A stretch of DNA of 64,000 nt from contig NC_007775.1 in the NCBI RefSeq assembly GCF_000013205.1, positions 2,687,001-2,751,000 on the forward strand, in the 5' to 3' direction. Each line of letters starts with the position of its first letter. The first letter of the stretch is position 1. Source of the DNA: Synechococcus sp. JA-3-3Ab (GTDB taxonomy: Bacteria; Cyanobacteriota; Cyanobacteriia; Thermostichales; Thermostichaceae). The translations under genes and the position numbers were made by a program. Shown piece after piece: positions 1 through 9,301 of this stretch. The notes beneath the pieces were generated by a model that did no database searches, was not told where the DNA came from, and saw only the letters and a program-made list of their open reading frames with translations.

Positions 1-585
1 CAGGCTCAGTACCAACAACCCACCCCCCCACCCCACTGGGAACGGGTGTATCGGCGACTGGGGCAGCCCTTGCATTTGGATATCGGCTCAGGGAGCGGAC
101 GCTTTTTGCTGCGCATGGCCCAGGAGCAGCCCGACTGGAACTTTTTGGGGGTAGAGATTCGACAGCCGCTGGTGGAGCGGGCCAATGCTTGGCGGGACGA
201 GCTGGGGCTGGATAACGTCCATTTTCTGTTTGCCAACATCAATGTCTCCCTGCGGCATCTGTTTGCGCCGGGAGATCTCAGCCGGGTCACCATCCAATTT
301 CCGGATCCCTGGTTTAAAAAGCGCCATCACAAGCGGCGGATCGTCCAACCGCGACTGGTGGCGGATCTGGCCCTGCTGCTGCAACCGGGCAGCCCCGTCT
401 TCCTGCAGTCGGACGTGCGGGAAGTGGCCGAGGAGATGGTCGATCGTTTCCTAGAGCATCCGCAGTTTTGGAATCCCTACCAGGGGCCCATCGATGACAA
501 CCCCTTCGGCATTCCCACCGAGCGGGAGTGGCAGTGCCTGCAGTTGGGTCTGCCCATCTACCGTTATTGGCTAGAGCGACGCTGA
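1..585 (+). CDS. trmB: tRNA (guanine-N7-)-methyltransferase, 5'-truncated by window edge
   Basis: SAM-dependent methyltransferase that forms m7G46 in tRNA. The reading frame is open from base 1, and the residues before the first possible start (GTG at 46) already look like the conserved cyanobacterial N-terminus (QYQQPTPPPHW), so the true start lies upstream of the window. Visible signs are the SAM-binding motif LDIGSGSGRFLL and the TrmB signature FPDPWFKKRHHKRR. The C-terminal FGIPTEREW stretch before the TGA at 583 is also typical of the family. Confidence 0.93.
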   Translation, partial: QAQYQQPTPPPHWERVYRRLGQPLHLDIGSGSGRFLLRMAQEQPDWNFLGVEIRQPLVERANAWRDELGLDNVHFLFANINVSLRHLFAPGDLSRVTIQFPDPWFKKRHHKRRIVQPRLVADLALLLQPGSPVFLQSDVREVAEEMVDRFLEHPQFWNPYQGPIDDNPFGIPTEREWQCLQLGLPIYRYWLERR

Positions 586-652
586 CCCCTTTATCCGGCT
601 GAAGCCAATAGAAGCTAGGATATAACCCGCTGGAGTTGCCTCGGTTGCTGCC

Positions 653-2266
653 ATGTCTCCCTCTGAAGCCACGGCCTCTGTCGATCCCTTTTCCGCTTGG
701 CTTTCTGTTCGCCGAGGGATCCTCAACCTGCTGAGCCTATTGGCCCTTTTGATTGTCGGGCTTTCGCTTTCCAGCAGTTGGTTTCAGCCGCCGCCGCAAA
801 CGCAGTTGGATCTGTTGCAAACCAATCTCGCCCTGCAGGCTGCCCGCACCCTCGACGATCCCCGCTATCAGGACCTGGCGCGGGCTCTCCTGGGGCAGAA
901 CGTTTTCGAGCTGGCCCACAATCGCTACCAGCAGGTGGCCGACAACTACGCCGAACGCCTGCAGCGCCTCAAACGGATGGCACGGCTGGAAAGGGCGACT
1001 TCCTCGGCAGGGGGCAAACCCGAATTGGCCAGGGTATCAGATGCGGTGGGGCCGGCCTCAACCCCAGAAGAAGTGGATCCCGTCCTCCTGGCTTCTGTCC
1101 AGGATCTGCAGGCGGAGCTGGACGCCCTGCGGCTGCGCCTGGGTCTGCTCTACGTCTACCAGGAGGATCTGGAGGCAGCCCAGCAGCAGTGGCAAGAGGT
1201 AGTCGATCCAGAACGTCCCTTGGAGCTGGAATCCGGCCAGAAGAGGGTGGCACAGGTTTTACAAGGGCTGTGGGGAACGCCACGGCGCATCTTGCCAGAG
1301 GCCGAGGTGCAAATCCGCAACCACCTGGACGGTTGGTTTGAGGCGGTGGCCCTGCAGCAGCTCTACCGGCTGCAACAGCGCAGCGACAGCCTCAATGCCC
1401 TCAACCAGCAGCAGGAAAAATTGGCCTTGGCAGCCCTGTTCCGGCTGGCGGTGGTGGGCGGGATCCCGCTGCTGGGGGCGCTGCTGGGGCTGGTGCTCTT
1501 GTTGGGCTGGCTGGGCTGGAGCTTCTGGCGCCAACGTCCTCTTGTGGGCCCGCCGTGGGAGGTGCCTTGGCCGGGGATCGGGGCGCAGGCGGTCCTGACC
1601 GGTTGGTTTTTGGGTTTCATTCTCCTCAATGCGCTGGTGCCTCGCCTTTACACGGTCGGGCTCGGCCTGGGGACGCAGCAGCTCAGCCCTTGGCATCAGG
1701 CGGTGGCCCTGTTTCTCACCTACAATGCGGGCGCTCTGCTGGGGGCGGCGCTGTTGTACCGGCTTCTTCGGCTCTATCCCGGTTGGCAGAAGGTGCTGCA
1801 GGTGCGGCTGTGGGGCCCTTGGATCCTCTGGGGCCTGGGCGGCTACTGGGCGGCCCTGCCTTTGGTGGTGCTGGCAGCGGCGCTGTCGCAGTTGCTGCTG
1901 CCCCAGGCAGGGGGCGGGAACCCCATCTTGCCTCTGCTGCTGGAGAGCCATGGCTGGGGGGCGCGCTTGGTGTTTTTGGCCGTGGTGTCTGTCTGTGCCC
2001 CTGTTTTTGAGGAGGTGCTGTTCCGGGGCTTTTGGCTGCCGACGCTGAGCCGCTACTTGCCGATGGGGGCTGCCATCTTGCTCAGCGCCTTCACCTTTGC
2101 CCTTGCCCACCTCAACCTTTCCGATCTGTTGCCTTTGACCATGCTGGGGGTGGTGCTGGGGGTGGTGTACAGCCACAGCCGCAACCTGCTGGCCCCCATC
2201 CTGTTGCACAGCCTCTGGAATACGGGATCCCTGGTCACGCTGCTGGTGTTGGGGGGCGCTTCCTGA
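653..2266 (+). CDS. CPBP/CAAX-type intramembrane metalloprotease family protein
   Basis: 537-residue membrane protein starting at ATG 653, 67 bp after trmB. An N-terminal membrane segment (about residues 20-45) is followed by a long soluble, glutamine-rich helical region to about residue 250. Seven or eight hydrophobic segments then lead to a C-terminal CPBP (Abi/CAAX protease) domain. The family motifs are present: EEVLFRGFW near residue 453, ALAHLNLSD near 486 and LLHSLWN near 520, giving the Glu-Glu and two His residues of the proposed metal site. The soluble N-terminal half is long for the family and occurs in cyanobacterial members. The substrate is unknown; related proteins act in protein processing or bacteriocin self-immunity. 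Confidence 0.85.
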   Translation: MSPSEATASVDPFSAWLSVRRGILNLLSLLALLIVGLSLSSSWFQPPPQTQLDLLQTNLALQAARTLDDPRYQDLARALLGQNVFELAHNRYQQVADNYAERLQRLKRMARLERATSSAGGKPELARVSDAVGPASTPEEVDPVLLASVQDLQAELDALRLRLGLLYVYQEDLEAAQQQWQEVVDPERPLELESGQKRVAQVLQGLWGTPRRILPEAEVQIRNHLDGWFEAVALQQLYRLQQRSDSLNALNQQQEKLALAALFRLAVVGGIPLLGALLGLVLLLGWLGWSFWRQRPLVGPPWEVPWPGIGAQAVLTGWFLGFILLNALVPRLYTVGLGLGTQQLSPWHQAVALFLTYNAGALLGAALLYRLLRLYPGWQKVLQVRLWGPWILWGLGGYWAALPLVVLAAALSQLLLPQAGGGNPILPLLLESHGWGARLVFLAVVSVCAPVFEEVLFRGFWLPTLSRYLPMGAAILLSAFTFALAHLNLSDLLPLTMLGVVLGVVYSHSRNLLAPILLHSLWNTGSLVTLLVLGGAS

Positions 2267-2278
2267 GGGGAGTTTGGC

Positions 2279-3304
2279 CTACTTTTTCTTGCCGAAGAGG
2301 CGGCTCCAGAAGCCGCCGCTATCCTCTTTGCGCGGCGGTGGCACGATTTTCTGGGCCTGGGAGGTCTGACGGCTGGCCGAGGGAACGGGAACCGGCTGTT
2401 GGGTGGTGACCTGCTGCAGCCAGCGGCGCACCTCGGCCATCAACTCGGCGTTGGCCGGCTCGAGGCGGCTCGCCTGCAGGAAGTCGGCCTTGGCCATGCC
2501 AGCGTTGCCCTGCTTGAGGTGGGCGATACCTCGGTGCAGATAGTAACGGGCCACGTTGGGCTGGGCGCTGATGGCGAAGTTTAAATACTGGATGGCAACC
2601 CGGTACTGCTTGCGCTCGATCATGTCCAGCGCCTGCAGGAAGCGGGTCTCAGCGGGGCTAAGTTGCGGGGTTGGGGGCGAAGGAGGGGCGGGCTGGACAG
2701 GGGGAGCGGTGGGTGGAGCAGCCGGGATCCCGCCCAAGGTGGTGCGGCTGGGGGAAGGGGTTGGGATCCCCGTCGGGGTGGTGGTTTTGGCAGCAGGGGC
2801 GGGGATCCCTTTGTAGCCGGCCTTGAGCAGCAGGTAGGCTAGGTTGAGCTCGCTCAACTGCTCGGTTTTCTCCAGCAGGGTGGCCATAGAGCTGTATTGC
2901 TCTTTGGCCAGCTTCTCCACCCGCCGGACATATTCTTCCTGCCAATCGGCGCGCTCGGCCAGGTCTTTGACAGCTTCTCCAGTGGGCCACAGATCGGGGG
3001 GTGGCGACTCCAGCAGGCGTTGAACGCGCAGCTTGAGCACAGTCTCATATTCTGACCGCTCTCGCTCCTTGGCCAGCACCTCGTTGGCCGGGCTGACCAG
3101 CTTGGCGAAGAGGACGTTGGCCCGCTCTGCCCCTTCCGGATCCCCGACAAAGCGATCCGGGTGCAGAGCCTTGGCCGCCTGCAGGTAGCCGCGTCGGATC
3201 CCTTTGGCATCGGCGGTGAGGGGCACGCCCAAGATGGCGAAATGGTCGGTCTCGTAGCGGGCTAGCCCTCGGGTGAGGCGGGGGACATCAGAGTTGGATC
3301 CCAT
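2279..3304 (-). CDS. J-domain protein with proline-rich linker and TPR region
   Basis: The N-terminal J domain (about residues 15-75) carries the HPD tripeptide at about 48-50 (KALHPDRF), which stimulates the ATPase of DnaK-type chaperones. A helical middle region, a proline/threonine-rich linker (about 185-235) and a TPR-like C-terminal repeat region (about 245-310, RKQYRVAIQYLNFAI...) follow. It ends in a basic LFGKKK tail. I chose ATG 3304 over an in-frame GTG at 3313; either start overlaps the 3' end of the upstream solute-binding gene by 40-50 bp, so the two are probably co-transcribed. It is a DnaJ-like co-chaperone without the G/F and zinc domains of classical DnaJ. Confidence 0.8.
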   Translation of the reverse strand: MGSNSDVPRLTRGLARYETDHFAILGVPLTADAKGIRRGYLQAAKALHPDRFVGDPEGAERANVLFAKLVSPANEVLAKERERSEYETVLKLRVQRLLESPPPDLWPTGEAVKDLAERADWQEEYVRRVEKLAKEQYSSMATLLEKTEQLSELNLAYLLLKAGYKGIPAPAAKTTTPTGIPTPSPSRTTLGGIPAAPPTAPPVQPAPPSPPTPQLSPAETRFLQALDMIERKQYRVAIQYLNFAISAQPNVARYYLHRGIAHLKQGNAGMAKADFLQASRLEPANAELMAEVRRWLQQVTTQQPVPVPSASRQTSQAQKIVPPPRKEDSGGFWSRLFGKKK

Positions 3305-4188
3305 AGTTGCCACTTCTCCAAGATGCGTTGCAAAGTTCCGTTTTCGGTCAGGACTGCGATCGCCCCATCCACGGCTTCCTTCAGGGAAGGATGCTGTGAG
3401 GATACCACGCCCACCAAAGGAATCGGGAACAGAGGCGGCCCCGCCAGGCGCAGCCGGGATCCCGCCTGGCGCAGGCTCAGGGCGGCAACGGGCTGATCGA
3501 CGAGCACCGCATCCAACTGGCCAGCCTGGAGCTGGGCAAACAAGCGATCCGGGTTGCTGGTGGCAAAAAGACGAATGGCGTTGCCCCGCCTCTCGTTGTA
3601 CGCCTCCAACAGAGCGGCTCCCGTACTGTTAACTACAATGCCCACTTTGCGGCCAAAGAGTTGCGACAGCGCCTCAATGGGAGCTTCCTCTGGCCCGGGA
3701 TCCCGTACCACCAAGCGCTGCGGGCTGAGGTAGTAGGGTCGGGTGGCGAGAAACTGCTGCGGATCCAAGCCCAAAGCTTCCCGCGCCCCCCAGATGAGAT
3801 CCACCTCATCCGCTTGCAAAGCCGCCAACTGCTCGCTCCAAGCCACATAGACGGGCTCCACTCGCACCTGCAGCGTCTGGGCAAGCGCCTCCAGGATATC
3901 CCACTCGAAGCCGGCGTAGGTTTGCCGCTCCAGGTCGGTGTAGAGGTAAGCCGGGCCCAGGCTGGGATCCAGGCCAACCCGGATGCGCCCCCGCGCCTGA
4001 ATCTCGGCCCAACGGGAATCGGGAACCTGTGCTCGCTCGCTGGCAGGAGCGGGCAGGGTCGGCTTTGGGGCAGGCTGAGGGTAGGCCGGGATCCCCAAGA
4101 GCAGCGCCAGGCCAAACCCTGCCGCCCAACAACGACGCCGGAGCTTTTTCCCGGCCAAGTTATCTCCCTTGCCTTGCGAAAGAGCCAT
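3262..4188 (-). CDS. Family-3 extracellular solute-binding protein
   Basis: 308 residues from ATG 4188. The basic N-terminus plus hydrophobic stretch (CWAAGFGLALLLGIPAYPQ) is a Sec signal peptide. The mature part matches the bacterial family-3 (amino-acid type) periplasmic binding fold: RIRVGLDPSLGP, the FEWDILEALAQTL helix, and a second lobe ending in LTENGTLQRILEKWQLW. The frame is open for a further 98 codons upstream, but that part has no protein-like character and runs into the neighbouring phosphatase gene. No permease genes lie alongside, so the ligand cannot be read from context. Its 3' end overlaps the J-domain gene. Confidence 0.82.
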   Translation of the reverse strand: MALSQGKGDNLAGKKLRRRCWAAGFGLALLLGIPAYPQPAPKPTLPAPASERAQVPDSRWAEIQARGRIRVGLDPSLGPAYLYTDLERQTYAGFEWDILEALAQTLQVRVEPVYVAWSEQLAALQADEVDLIWGAREALGLDPQQFLATRPYYLSPQRLVVRDPGPEEAPIEALSQLFGRKVGIVVNSTGAALLEAYNERRGNAIRLFATSNPDRLFAQLQAGQLDAVLVDQPVAALSLRQAGSRLRLAGPPLFPIPLVGVVSSQHPSLKEAVDGAIAVLTENGTLQRILEKWQLWDPTLMSPASPEG

Positions 4189-4229
4189 GAGGGCCTTTGC
4201 GTAAACCTTACCCAATTTTCGCCTGATCT

Positions 4230-5102
4230 TTACCTGATCTTTAAACTTTGGCCGTTTTGCTCCCCAGACCGGCGATCCCGCCGCATGGGGAAGGAGACCG
4301 GCAGAGGGCTGACCTGGGCCAGTTCTTCCTGAAGAGCAGCGTGTAGCCAGCCGTTGCTGGCCAGCAGGCGGCCACTGTACACATCCACCGGGCTGCCATC
4401 GTAGGCGGTGACCTTGCCGCCCGCCTCTCGCACCAAGACAATCCCGGCGGCAATGTCCCAGGGGGAGAGGCCCCGCTCCCAATAGCCGTCCAACTGGCCG
4501 GTGGCCACGTAGGCCAAGTCCAGGGCAGCCGATCCACCTCGCCGCACTCCCTGGGTGAGGTGGGTGAAGTGGCAGAACTCGGCGTAGTTGTTGTCGGGGG
4601 TTTCGCGGCGGTCGTAGGCAAAGCCGGTAACTAAGAGGCTGTGGGAGAGTTCAGTTGTGGAAGAGACGCGGATGGGCTGGCGGTTGCGGGTGGCGCCCAT
4701 CCCTTGTACGGCGCGAAAGAGATCCCCGCGAAAGATGTCGTAGATCACCCCCAGCACCGGCTCCCGCCCCTCCAGCAGACCAATAGAGACGGCAGCAAAG
4801 GGATAGCCATGGGCAAAGTTGGTGGTGCCATCGAGGGGATCGATCATCCAGGCGTAGGTGCCCTGCGGGGATCCCTGCTGGCCGGATTCTTCCGTCAAGA
4901 TCACATCTTCGGGGAAGTGCCGCCTTAAGATTTTCAAGATAAGCTCCTCGGAAGCGCGATCCGCTGCTGTTACCAAGTCGCCCGGACGTTTCTCCTCAAT
5001 GGCAAGGGTGCCCCCCACATAACTGCGCAGCAAAGCCCCTGCCTCCAGGGCCGCCTCTGTGGCCACATCTAACCGACGCAACAGGGCCTCCGTCACACCC
5101 AC
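4230..5102 (-). CDS. Inositol monophosphatase family protein
   Basis: 290-residue Mg2+/Li+-type sugar phosphatase. The first metal-binding motif WMIDPLDGTTNFAHGYP lies near residues 85-101, with the upstream EES Glu near 65; the second motif (GLSPWDIAAGIVLVREAGG) is near 215. Start is GTG 5102, as no in-frame ATG precedes the conserved region. Family members hydrolyse myo-inositol phosphate, histidinol phosphate or fructose-1,6-bisphosphate, and sequence alone does not separate these. It is the first gene of the leftward phosphatase, solute-binding protein, J-domain group, with a 41-bp gap to the next start. Confidence 0.88.
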   Translation of the reverse strand: MGVTEALLRRLDVATEAALEAGALLRSYVGGTLAIEEKRPGDLVTAADRASEELILKILRRHFPEDVILTEESGQQGSPQGTYAWMIDPLDGTTNFAHGYPFAAVSIGLLEGREPVLGVIYDIFRGDLFRAVQGMGATRNRQPIRVSSTTELSHSLLVTGFAYDRRETPDNNYAEFCHFTHLTQGVRRGGSAALDLAYVATGQLDGYWERGLSPWDIAAGIVLVREAGGKVTAYDGSPVDVYSGRLLASNGWLHAALQEELAQVSPLPVSFPMRRDRRSGEQNGQSLKIR

Positions 5103-5399
5103 ACCTCAAGGCTACAAACCTGCTACCCAGAATAGCCCGCCCGCGGCCAAGGCTGTGGCTCCCAAGGGATCCCTTAAAACGGGAATAGCTCCGACCTGAA
5201 CCCAAACCCAATTTTTCCAATTTTTTTTAGGAAAAGGGAGTATCTCCAAGGCTGCCTGTGGTGTATAGTAGTGTACATTAAGGCCTATGAGTTTTCCACC
5301 AGCCCGCCAACGCCGGGGGGATGTTGGGTGTCTCCTAGTTTCTGGGAACTCTAGGGTTCAGGGAGTTGGACTGGAAGAGCCAGGCTGCCGGGCAGGTAG
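5103..5399. other. Intergenic region between divergent genes
   Basis: 297 bp between the leftward phosphatase and the rightward FHA gene. It includes a T-run followed by a comparatively AT-rich stretch around 5220-5290 that could hold promoters for both sides. I see no ORF, hairpin or repeat that I can support. Confidence 0.5.
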
Positions 5400-6002
5400 T
5401 TGAGCGTCGAGGAGGAAACGCTGTTGCCCCAGAGCTACGACGATTTTTTTACCTCTACTACGGCAGTGGGCAGAGGCCATCTGTCCGGCAGTCAGGACTT
5501 CGATCTGCCGTTGGATCTGTTCGACCAAGTCCCGCAGCAGCCGGTGTCTCACCCGGAGTTCACCCTGTCCGTCTGCCATCCTGTGCGGCCCTGCAGCTAC
5601 ATCCTGCGGGAGAGCATTTACACGATCGGACGGGATCCCTCCAATGCCATCCAGATTGTCAACCGCTTCGTCTCCCGCCGCCACGCCTATTTGGTGCGAG
5701 TGCCCACCAAGTCCAATCGCACAGGATTTACGTATTGTCTAGTCGACGGCAACCGCAAGGGGCAGTCCAGCACCAATGGGGTGTTCGTCAACGGCACGCG
5801 GGTAGCTACCCACTACTTGAGGAGTGGCGATGTTATCTACTTTGGGCCGGAGATCCGCGCCTACTTCTTCGAGGTGGCCCGCATTCCCCCTCTGCCCAAC
5901 CCTTTTGAGGTCAACCCTGACCTCGGCAAAGGATCCAACTTGGTTCCTGAGGAGATGAGAGGTGGCCGCAGCCCGTTGACAGATCCAAGGTTGCATCGCT
6001 AA
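5400..6002 (+). CDS. FHA domain-containing protein
   Basis: 200 residues. The forkhead-associated domain spans about 65-165 and has the phosphothreonine-binding signature: YTIGRDPSNAIQI, SRRHAYLV and STNGVFVNG...LRSGDVIYFG. Start is TTG 5400 because a TAG (5397-5399) sits immediately upstream and no in-frame ATG precedes the domain; a later GTG inside the N-terminal tail cannot be excluded. The low-complexity N-terminus (about 60 residues) has no recognisable domain. Expected to dock onto Thr-phosphorylated partners of Ser/Thr kinases. tRNA-Gln follows 20 bp downstream on the same strand. Confidence 0.82.
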   Translation: MSVEEETLLPQSYDDFFTSTTAVGRGHLSGSQDFDLPLDLFDQVPQQPVSHPEFTLSVCHPVRPCSYILRESIYTIGRDPSNAIQIVNRFVSRRHAYLVRVPTKSNRTGFTYCLVDGNRKGQSSTNGVFVNGTRVATHYLRSGDVIYFGPEIRAYFFEVARIPPLPNPFEVNPDLGKGSNLVPEEMRGGRSPLTDPRLHR

Positions 6003-6022
6003 AGTAGTCAAGCAGTGTAAAT

Positions 6023-6094
6023 TGGGGCATCGCCAAGCGGTAAGGCAGCGGGTTTTGGTCCCGCCATTCGGTGGTTCGAATCCATCTGCCCCAG
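6023..6094 (+). tRNA. tRNA-Gln (anticodon UUG)
   Basis: 72-nt cloverleaf. The acceptor arm TGGGGCA (6023-6029) pairs with TGCCCCA (6087-6093) and the discriminator base is G. The anticodon stem is GCGGG/CCCGC (6048-6052/6060-6064) around the loop TTTTGGT, with anticodon TTG at 6055-6057. The T arm has GGTTCGAATCC. No CCA is encoded, so CCA must be added after transcription. Confidence 0.95.
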
Positions 6095-6305
6095 TCTTAA
6101 GCTGGGCTAGGTCTGCTTGAGACAGCAGAAGGCTTTTTTGGGCAGTTCCCCTTCGCTGATTCGGGAACTTCCCGCTAGGCGCAAGGGTACGCTTTTTGCA
6201 TTGCTGGCGCGAAGACTTTGGCCAGCAGAGGGCCAATCCGTCAACCTAGCGCAGTCGGCTTAGGGGAGAGGGTGGACAATCGGCCTGGGAGGGAAAGGGA
6301 GCCGA

Positions 6306-7793
6306 ATGAGCAGTGCTTGCCGATCCTTGATGGTCGTGGGGACTTCTTCCCACGTGGGCAAAACCCTTTTGGTAGCTGCCCTCTGTCGCCTTCTCAAAAA
6401 GGCGGGGAAGAAGGTTGCCCCTTTCAAGGCCCAGAACATGTCGCTGAATGCCTACGTCACCCCGGAGGGCCATGAGATTGCCTATGCGCAGGCTCTGCAG
6501 GCTTGGGCCGCCGGGATCCCGCCCGCGGTGGAGATGAACCCGATTTTGCTCAAGCCGCAGGGCAACCTGACTTCCCAGGTCGTCCTCAACGGCGTGGCAG
6601 TAGATACCTGTCGCGCCGGCGAGTACTACGAGCGCTGGTTTGCGCCGGCCTGGGAGGCGGTGAAAACGGCCCTGGCCCGCTTGCAACAGCAGTACGAGTG
6701 GATTATCTGCGAGGGGGCAGGCAGCCCGGCGGAGGTAAACCTCAAACACCGGGATCTGGCCAACACGCGGGTGGCTTTGCATCTGGGATCTCCCACCTGG
6801 CTGGTGGCGGACATCGACCGGGGTGGGGCGCTGGCCCATGTGGTGGGCACCCTGCAGTTGCTGGAGCCGGCCGAGCGGGCCCTGATTCGCGGCATTGTTA
6901 TCAACAAGTTTCGCGGCGCACGGGAGCTGCTGCAGCCCGGCCTGGATTGGCTGGAGAACTACACCGGGATCCCAGTGGTCGGAGTTCTGCCCTGGCTGGA
7001 TTGGGTGCTGCCGCAAGAGGATTCGATGGGCCTTGAGGCGGGCCCTCAACTCTGGGAAAATCGCCGCGAACGTGCCGGGCGGGGGAGCTGCCTGGAGATT
7101 GCCGTGATCCGCCTGCCCCAGGTGGCCAATTTTTCCGATTTCGACCCCTTGCTGGCCGAGCCCAGCGTCCATCTGCGCTGGGTTCACCCCGGCCAGAGCC
7201 TGGGATCCCCCGATGTGGTCATCCTGCCCGGCAGCAAAACCACCCTCAAGGATCTGTTGGCATTGCAAAAGACCGGCCTGGCCGACCAACTGCGCCTCTA
7301 TTCCGGCCACATCGTCGGCATCTGCGGCGGGCTGCAGATGTTGGGGCAAACCATCGCCGATCCCGCCGGCCTAGAGGGAGTTGCCGGCACCTACCCCGGG
7401 CTGGGCTTCCTGCCGCTGACTACTGTCTTGCAACCCACCAAGGTTACCCAGCAGGTGCAGACGCAAAGCCGCTGGCCCGCCCCCGCTCCCGTCCAGGGGT
7501 ACGAAATCCATCAGGGATCCACCCAGGCCGATCCCGCTGGCTGCCTGCCGATCTTCGAGCAAGAAGGCCTGGGCTGGCGGGATCCCACAGGCCGGGTCTG
7601 GGGCAGCTATCTGCACGGCCTCTTCGACAACCACCGCTGGCGGCGCCACTGGCTAAACGAGCTGCGCCGCCAAAAAGGCTGGGATCCCTTGCCAGAGCTG
7701 GAGGGCCACTACGCCCAGCAGCGGGAAGAACTGCTGGATTGCCTGGCAGAAGCTTGGCGGCCTCATCTCGAGTGGCAGCAGCTTTTGGAATAG
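6306..7793 (+). CDS. cobQ: Cobyric acid synthase
   Basis: Glutamine-dependent amidation of adenosylcobyrinic acid a,c-diamide to adenosylcobyric acid in (pseudo)cobalamin synthesis. 495 residues, normal length. The N-terminal dethiobiotin-synthetase-like ATPase has P-loop VVGTSSHVGKTLL at about 9-21 and the family hallmark FKAQNMSLNAYV at about 39. The C-terminal triad-type glutaminase has nucleophile motif GICGGLQMLG near residue 340 and late His in SYLHGLFDN near 440. ATG 6306. Confidence 0.96.
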   Translation: MSSACRSLMVVGTSSHVGKTLLVAALCRLLKKAGKKVAPFKAQNMSLNAYVTPEGHEIAYAQALQAWAAGIPPAVEMNPILLKPQGNLTSQVVLNGVAVDTCRAGEYYERWFAPAWEAVKTALARLQQQYEWIICEGAGSPAEVNLKHRDLANTRVALHLGSPTWLVADIDRGGALAHVVGTLQLLEPAERALIRGIVINKFRGARELLQPGLDWLENYTGIPVVGVLPWLDWVLPQEDSMGLEAGPQLWENRRERAGRGSCLEIAVIRLPQVANFSDFDPLLAEPSVHLRWVHPGQSLGSPDVVILPGSKTTLKDLLALQKTGLADQLRLYSGHIVGICGGLQMLGQTIADPAGLEGVAGTYPGLGFLPLTTVLQPTKVTQQVQTQSRWPAPAPVQGYEIHQGSTQADPAGCLPIFEQEGLGWRDPTGRVWGSYLHGLFDNHRWRRHWLNELRRQKGWDPLPELEGHYAQQREELLDCLAEAWRPHLEWQQLLE

Positions 7794-7861
7794 GGCGGGG
7801 CCATTGCCAAGGTCTGCAAGAGTAGCTGTATTCTAGACAGGAATTTCCTTCCCCCTGACCT

Positions 7862-8872
7862 ATGCGGCTTCTGGTTACCGGCGGCGCGGGCTATATCGGC
7901 AGCCACACCTGTAAGGCCCTGGCAGCCCACGGCCACCTGCCAATTGCCTACGACAACCTGGTTTACGGCCACCCTTGGGCCGTTCGCTGGGGGCCTTTGG
8001 AAATCGGCGACATTGCCGACCGCCAGCGGCTGGATCAGGTCATTCGGCAGTATCGGCCCGAAGGGGTGATTCACTTTGCCGCCTATGCCTACGTGGGCGA
8101 GTCGGTCAAGGATCCGGGCAAATACTACCGCAACAACGTGGCCGGATCCCTGACCTTGCTGGAGGCCATGCGGGATCACGGGATCCCCTACCTTGTCTTC
8201 TCCAGCACCTGTGCCACCTACGGCGTGCCGGAGCAGATCCCGATCCCGGAAACCCACCCCCAGCGCCCCATCAACCCCTACGGCCAGAGCAAGCTGGTGG
8301 TGGAGCAGATGCTGCGGGACTTCCAGACCGCCCACGGGATCCGGTTTATCAGCCTGCGCTACTTCAACGCCGCCGGCGCCGATCCCGACGGAGAAATCGG
8401 CGAAGCCCACGACCCCGAAACCCACCTCATCCCCCTGGTGCTGGAAGTCGCCGCCGGCCAACGCCCCCACATCACTGTTTTTGGCGACGACTACGACACC
8501 CTCGATGGCACCTGTATCCGCGACTACATCCATGTCGCCGACCTGGCGCAGGCCCATGTGTTGGCCTTAGAAGCGCTGGCGTCTGGCCAGCCTGTGCAGG
8601 CAGCCTACAACCTGGGCAATGGCCAGGGCTTCTCTGTTCAGGAGGTGATCGCCACGGCAGCAGCGGTAACTGGAAGACAGATCCCGGTGCAAGTTGGAGC
8701 CCGTCGACCGGGGGATCCCCCCTGCTTGGTGGGCGATGCCACGGCCATCCAGCGGGATCTCAACTGGCAGCCCCGCTATGCCGACTTGGCCGAGATCCTG
8801 CAGACAGCTTGGCGCTGGCACCAAAGGCGGCCCTATTTTGCCAAGGCCACACCGCCGCTCCGGGGGGCTTGA
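7862..8872 (+). CDS. galE: UDP-glucose 4-epimerase
   Basis: 336-residue extended short-chain dehydrogenase that interconverts UDP-glucose and UDP-galactose for envelope or storage glycans. NAD-binding motif GGAGYIGSH (7-15), active-site Ser in FSSTCATYG near 119, and YxxxK in PYGQSKLVVEQ near 140. FNAAGADPDGEIGE and CIRDYIHVADLA are GalE-specific. 68 bp after cobQ, same strand. Confidence 0.93.
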   Translation: MRLLVTGGAGYIGSHTCKALAAHGHLPIAYDNLVYGHPWAVRWGPLEIGDIADRQRLDQVIRQYRPEGVIHFAAYAYVGESVKDPGKYYRNNVAGSLTLLEAMRDHGIPYLVFSSTCATYGVPEQIPIPETHPQRPINPYGQSKLVVEQMLRDFQTAHGIRFISLRYFNAAGADPDGEIGEAHDPETHLIPLVLEVAAGQRPHITVFGDDYDTLDGTCIRDYIHVADLAQAHVLALEALASGQPVQAAYNLGNGQGFSVQEVIATAAAVTGRQIPVQVGARRPGDPPCLVGDATAIQRDLNWQPRYADLAEILQTAWRWHQRRPYFAKATPPLRGA

Positions 8873-8943
8873 CCCAACTGGGATGGCGATCCGAGGATCC
8901 AGCGGTACGATCAGGGGAGGTCGACGCCTAGAGCTTGCTTCCG

Positions 8944-9279
8944 ATGGAGGAAAAGACCGCCCCCGATACCCTGGCGGTTGTCATGACCACCGTGGGATCC
9001 GAAGCCGACGCCCATCGTTTGGCACACACTCTGGTGGCCGAGCGCTATGTGGCCTGTGCCCAGGTGCTGCCGCCGATCACCTCCTACTACCGCTGGCAGG
9101 GATCCCTGCAGACAGAGAAAGAATACTTGCTGCTGCTTAAGTTGCCCAGCAGGGCTTATCCCCGCCTGGAACCGCGGCTGCGGGAGCTCCACCCCTACCA
9201 GGAGCCGGAGATCCTGGCTCTGCCGGCTGCTCAGGTAAGCGCTACCTATCTGGCGTGGGCCCGAGAGCAGGTAGGCTAA
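8944..9279 (+). CDS. cutA: Divalent-cation tolerance protein CutA
   Basis: 111-residue trimeric ferredoxin-fold protein. Family features are the [19 protein letters not shown] opening, [27 protein letters not shown] and [13 protein letters not shown]. Start chosen at ATG 8944; a TTG three codons upstream (8935) is possible but less likely. Lies between galE and coaD in the same direction. Related to copper tolerance in E. coli; its role in cyanobacteria is unsettled. Confidence 0.9.
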   Translation: MEEKTAPDTLAVVMTTVGSEADAHRLAHTLVAERYVACAQVLPPITSYYRWQGSLQTEKEYLLLLKLPSRAYPRLEPRLRELHPYQEPEILALPAAQVSATYLAWAREQVG

Positions 9280-9301
9280 GAAGAGCGGTACCCTCTCTAG
9301 C

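Noticed and set aside
5739-6236. 165-codon minus-strand frame over the FHA gene end and tRNA-Gln
   Set aside because: It runs through a complete tRNA gene and conserved FHA coding sequence.
6246-7349. 367-codon minus-strand frame opposite cobQ
   Set aside because: Covers conserved CobQ motifs on the other strand; composition (His/Gln/Pro) marks it as a shadow.
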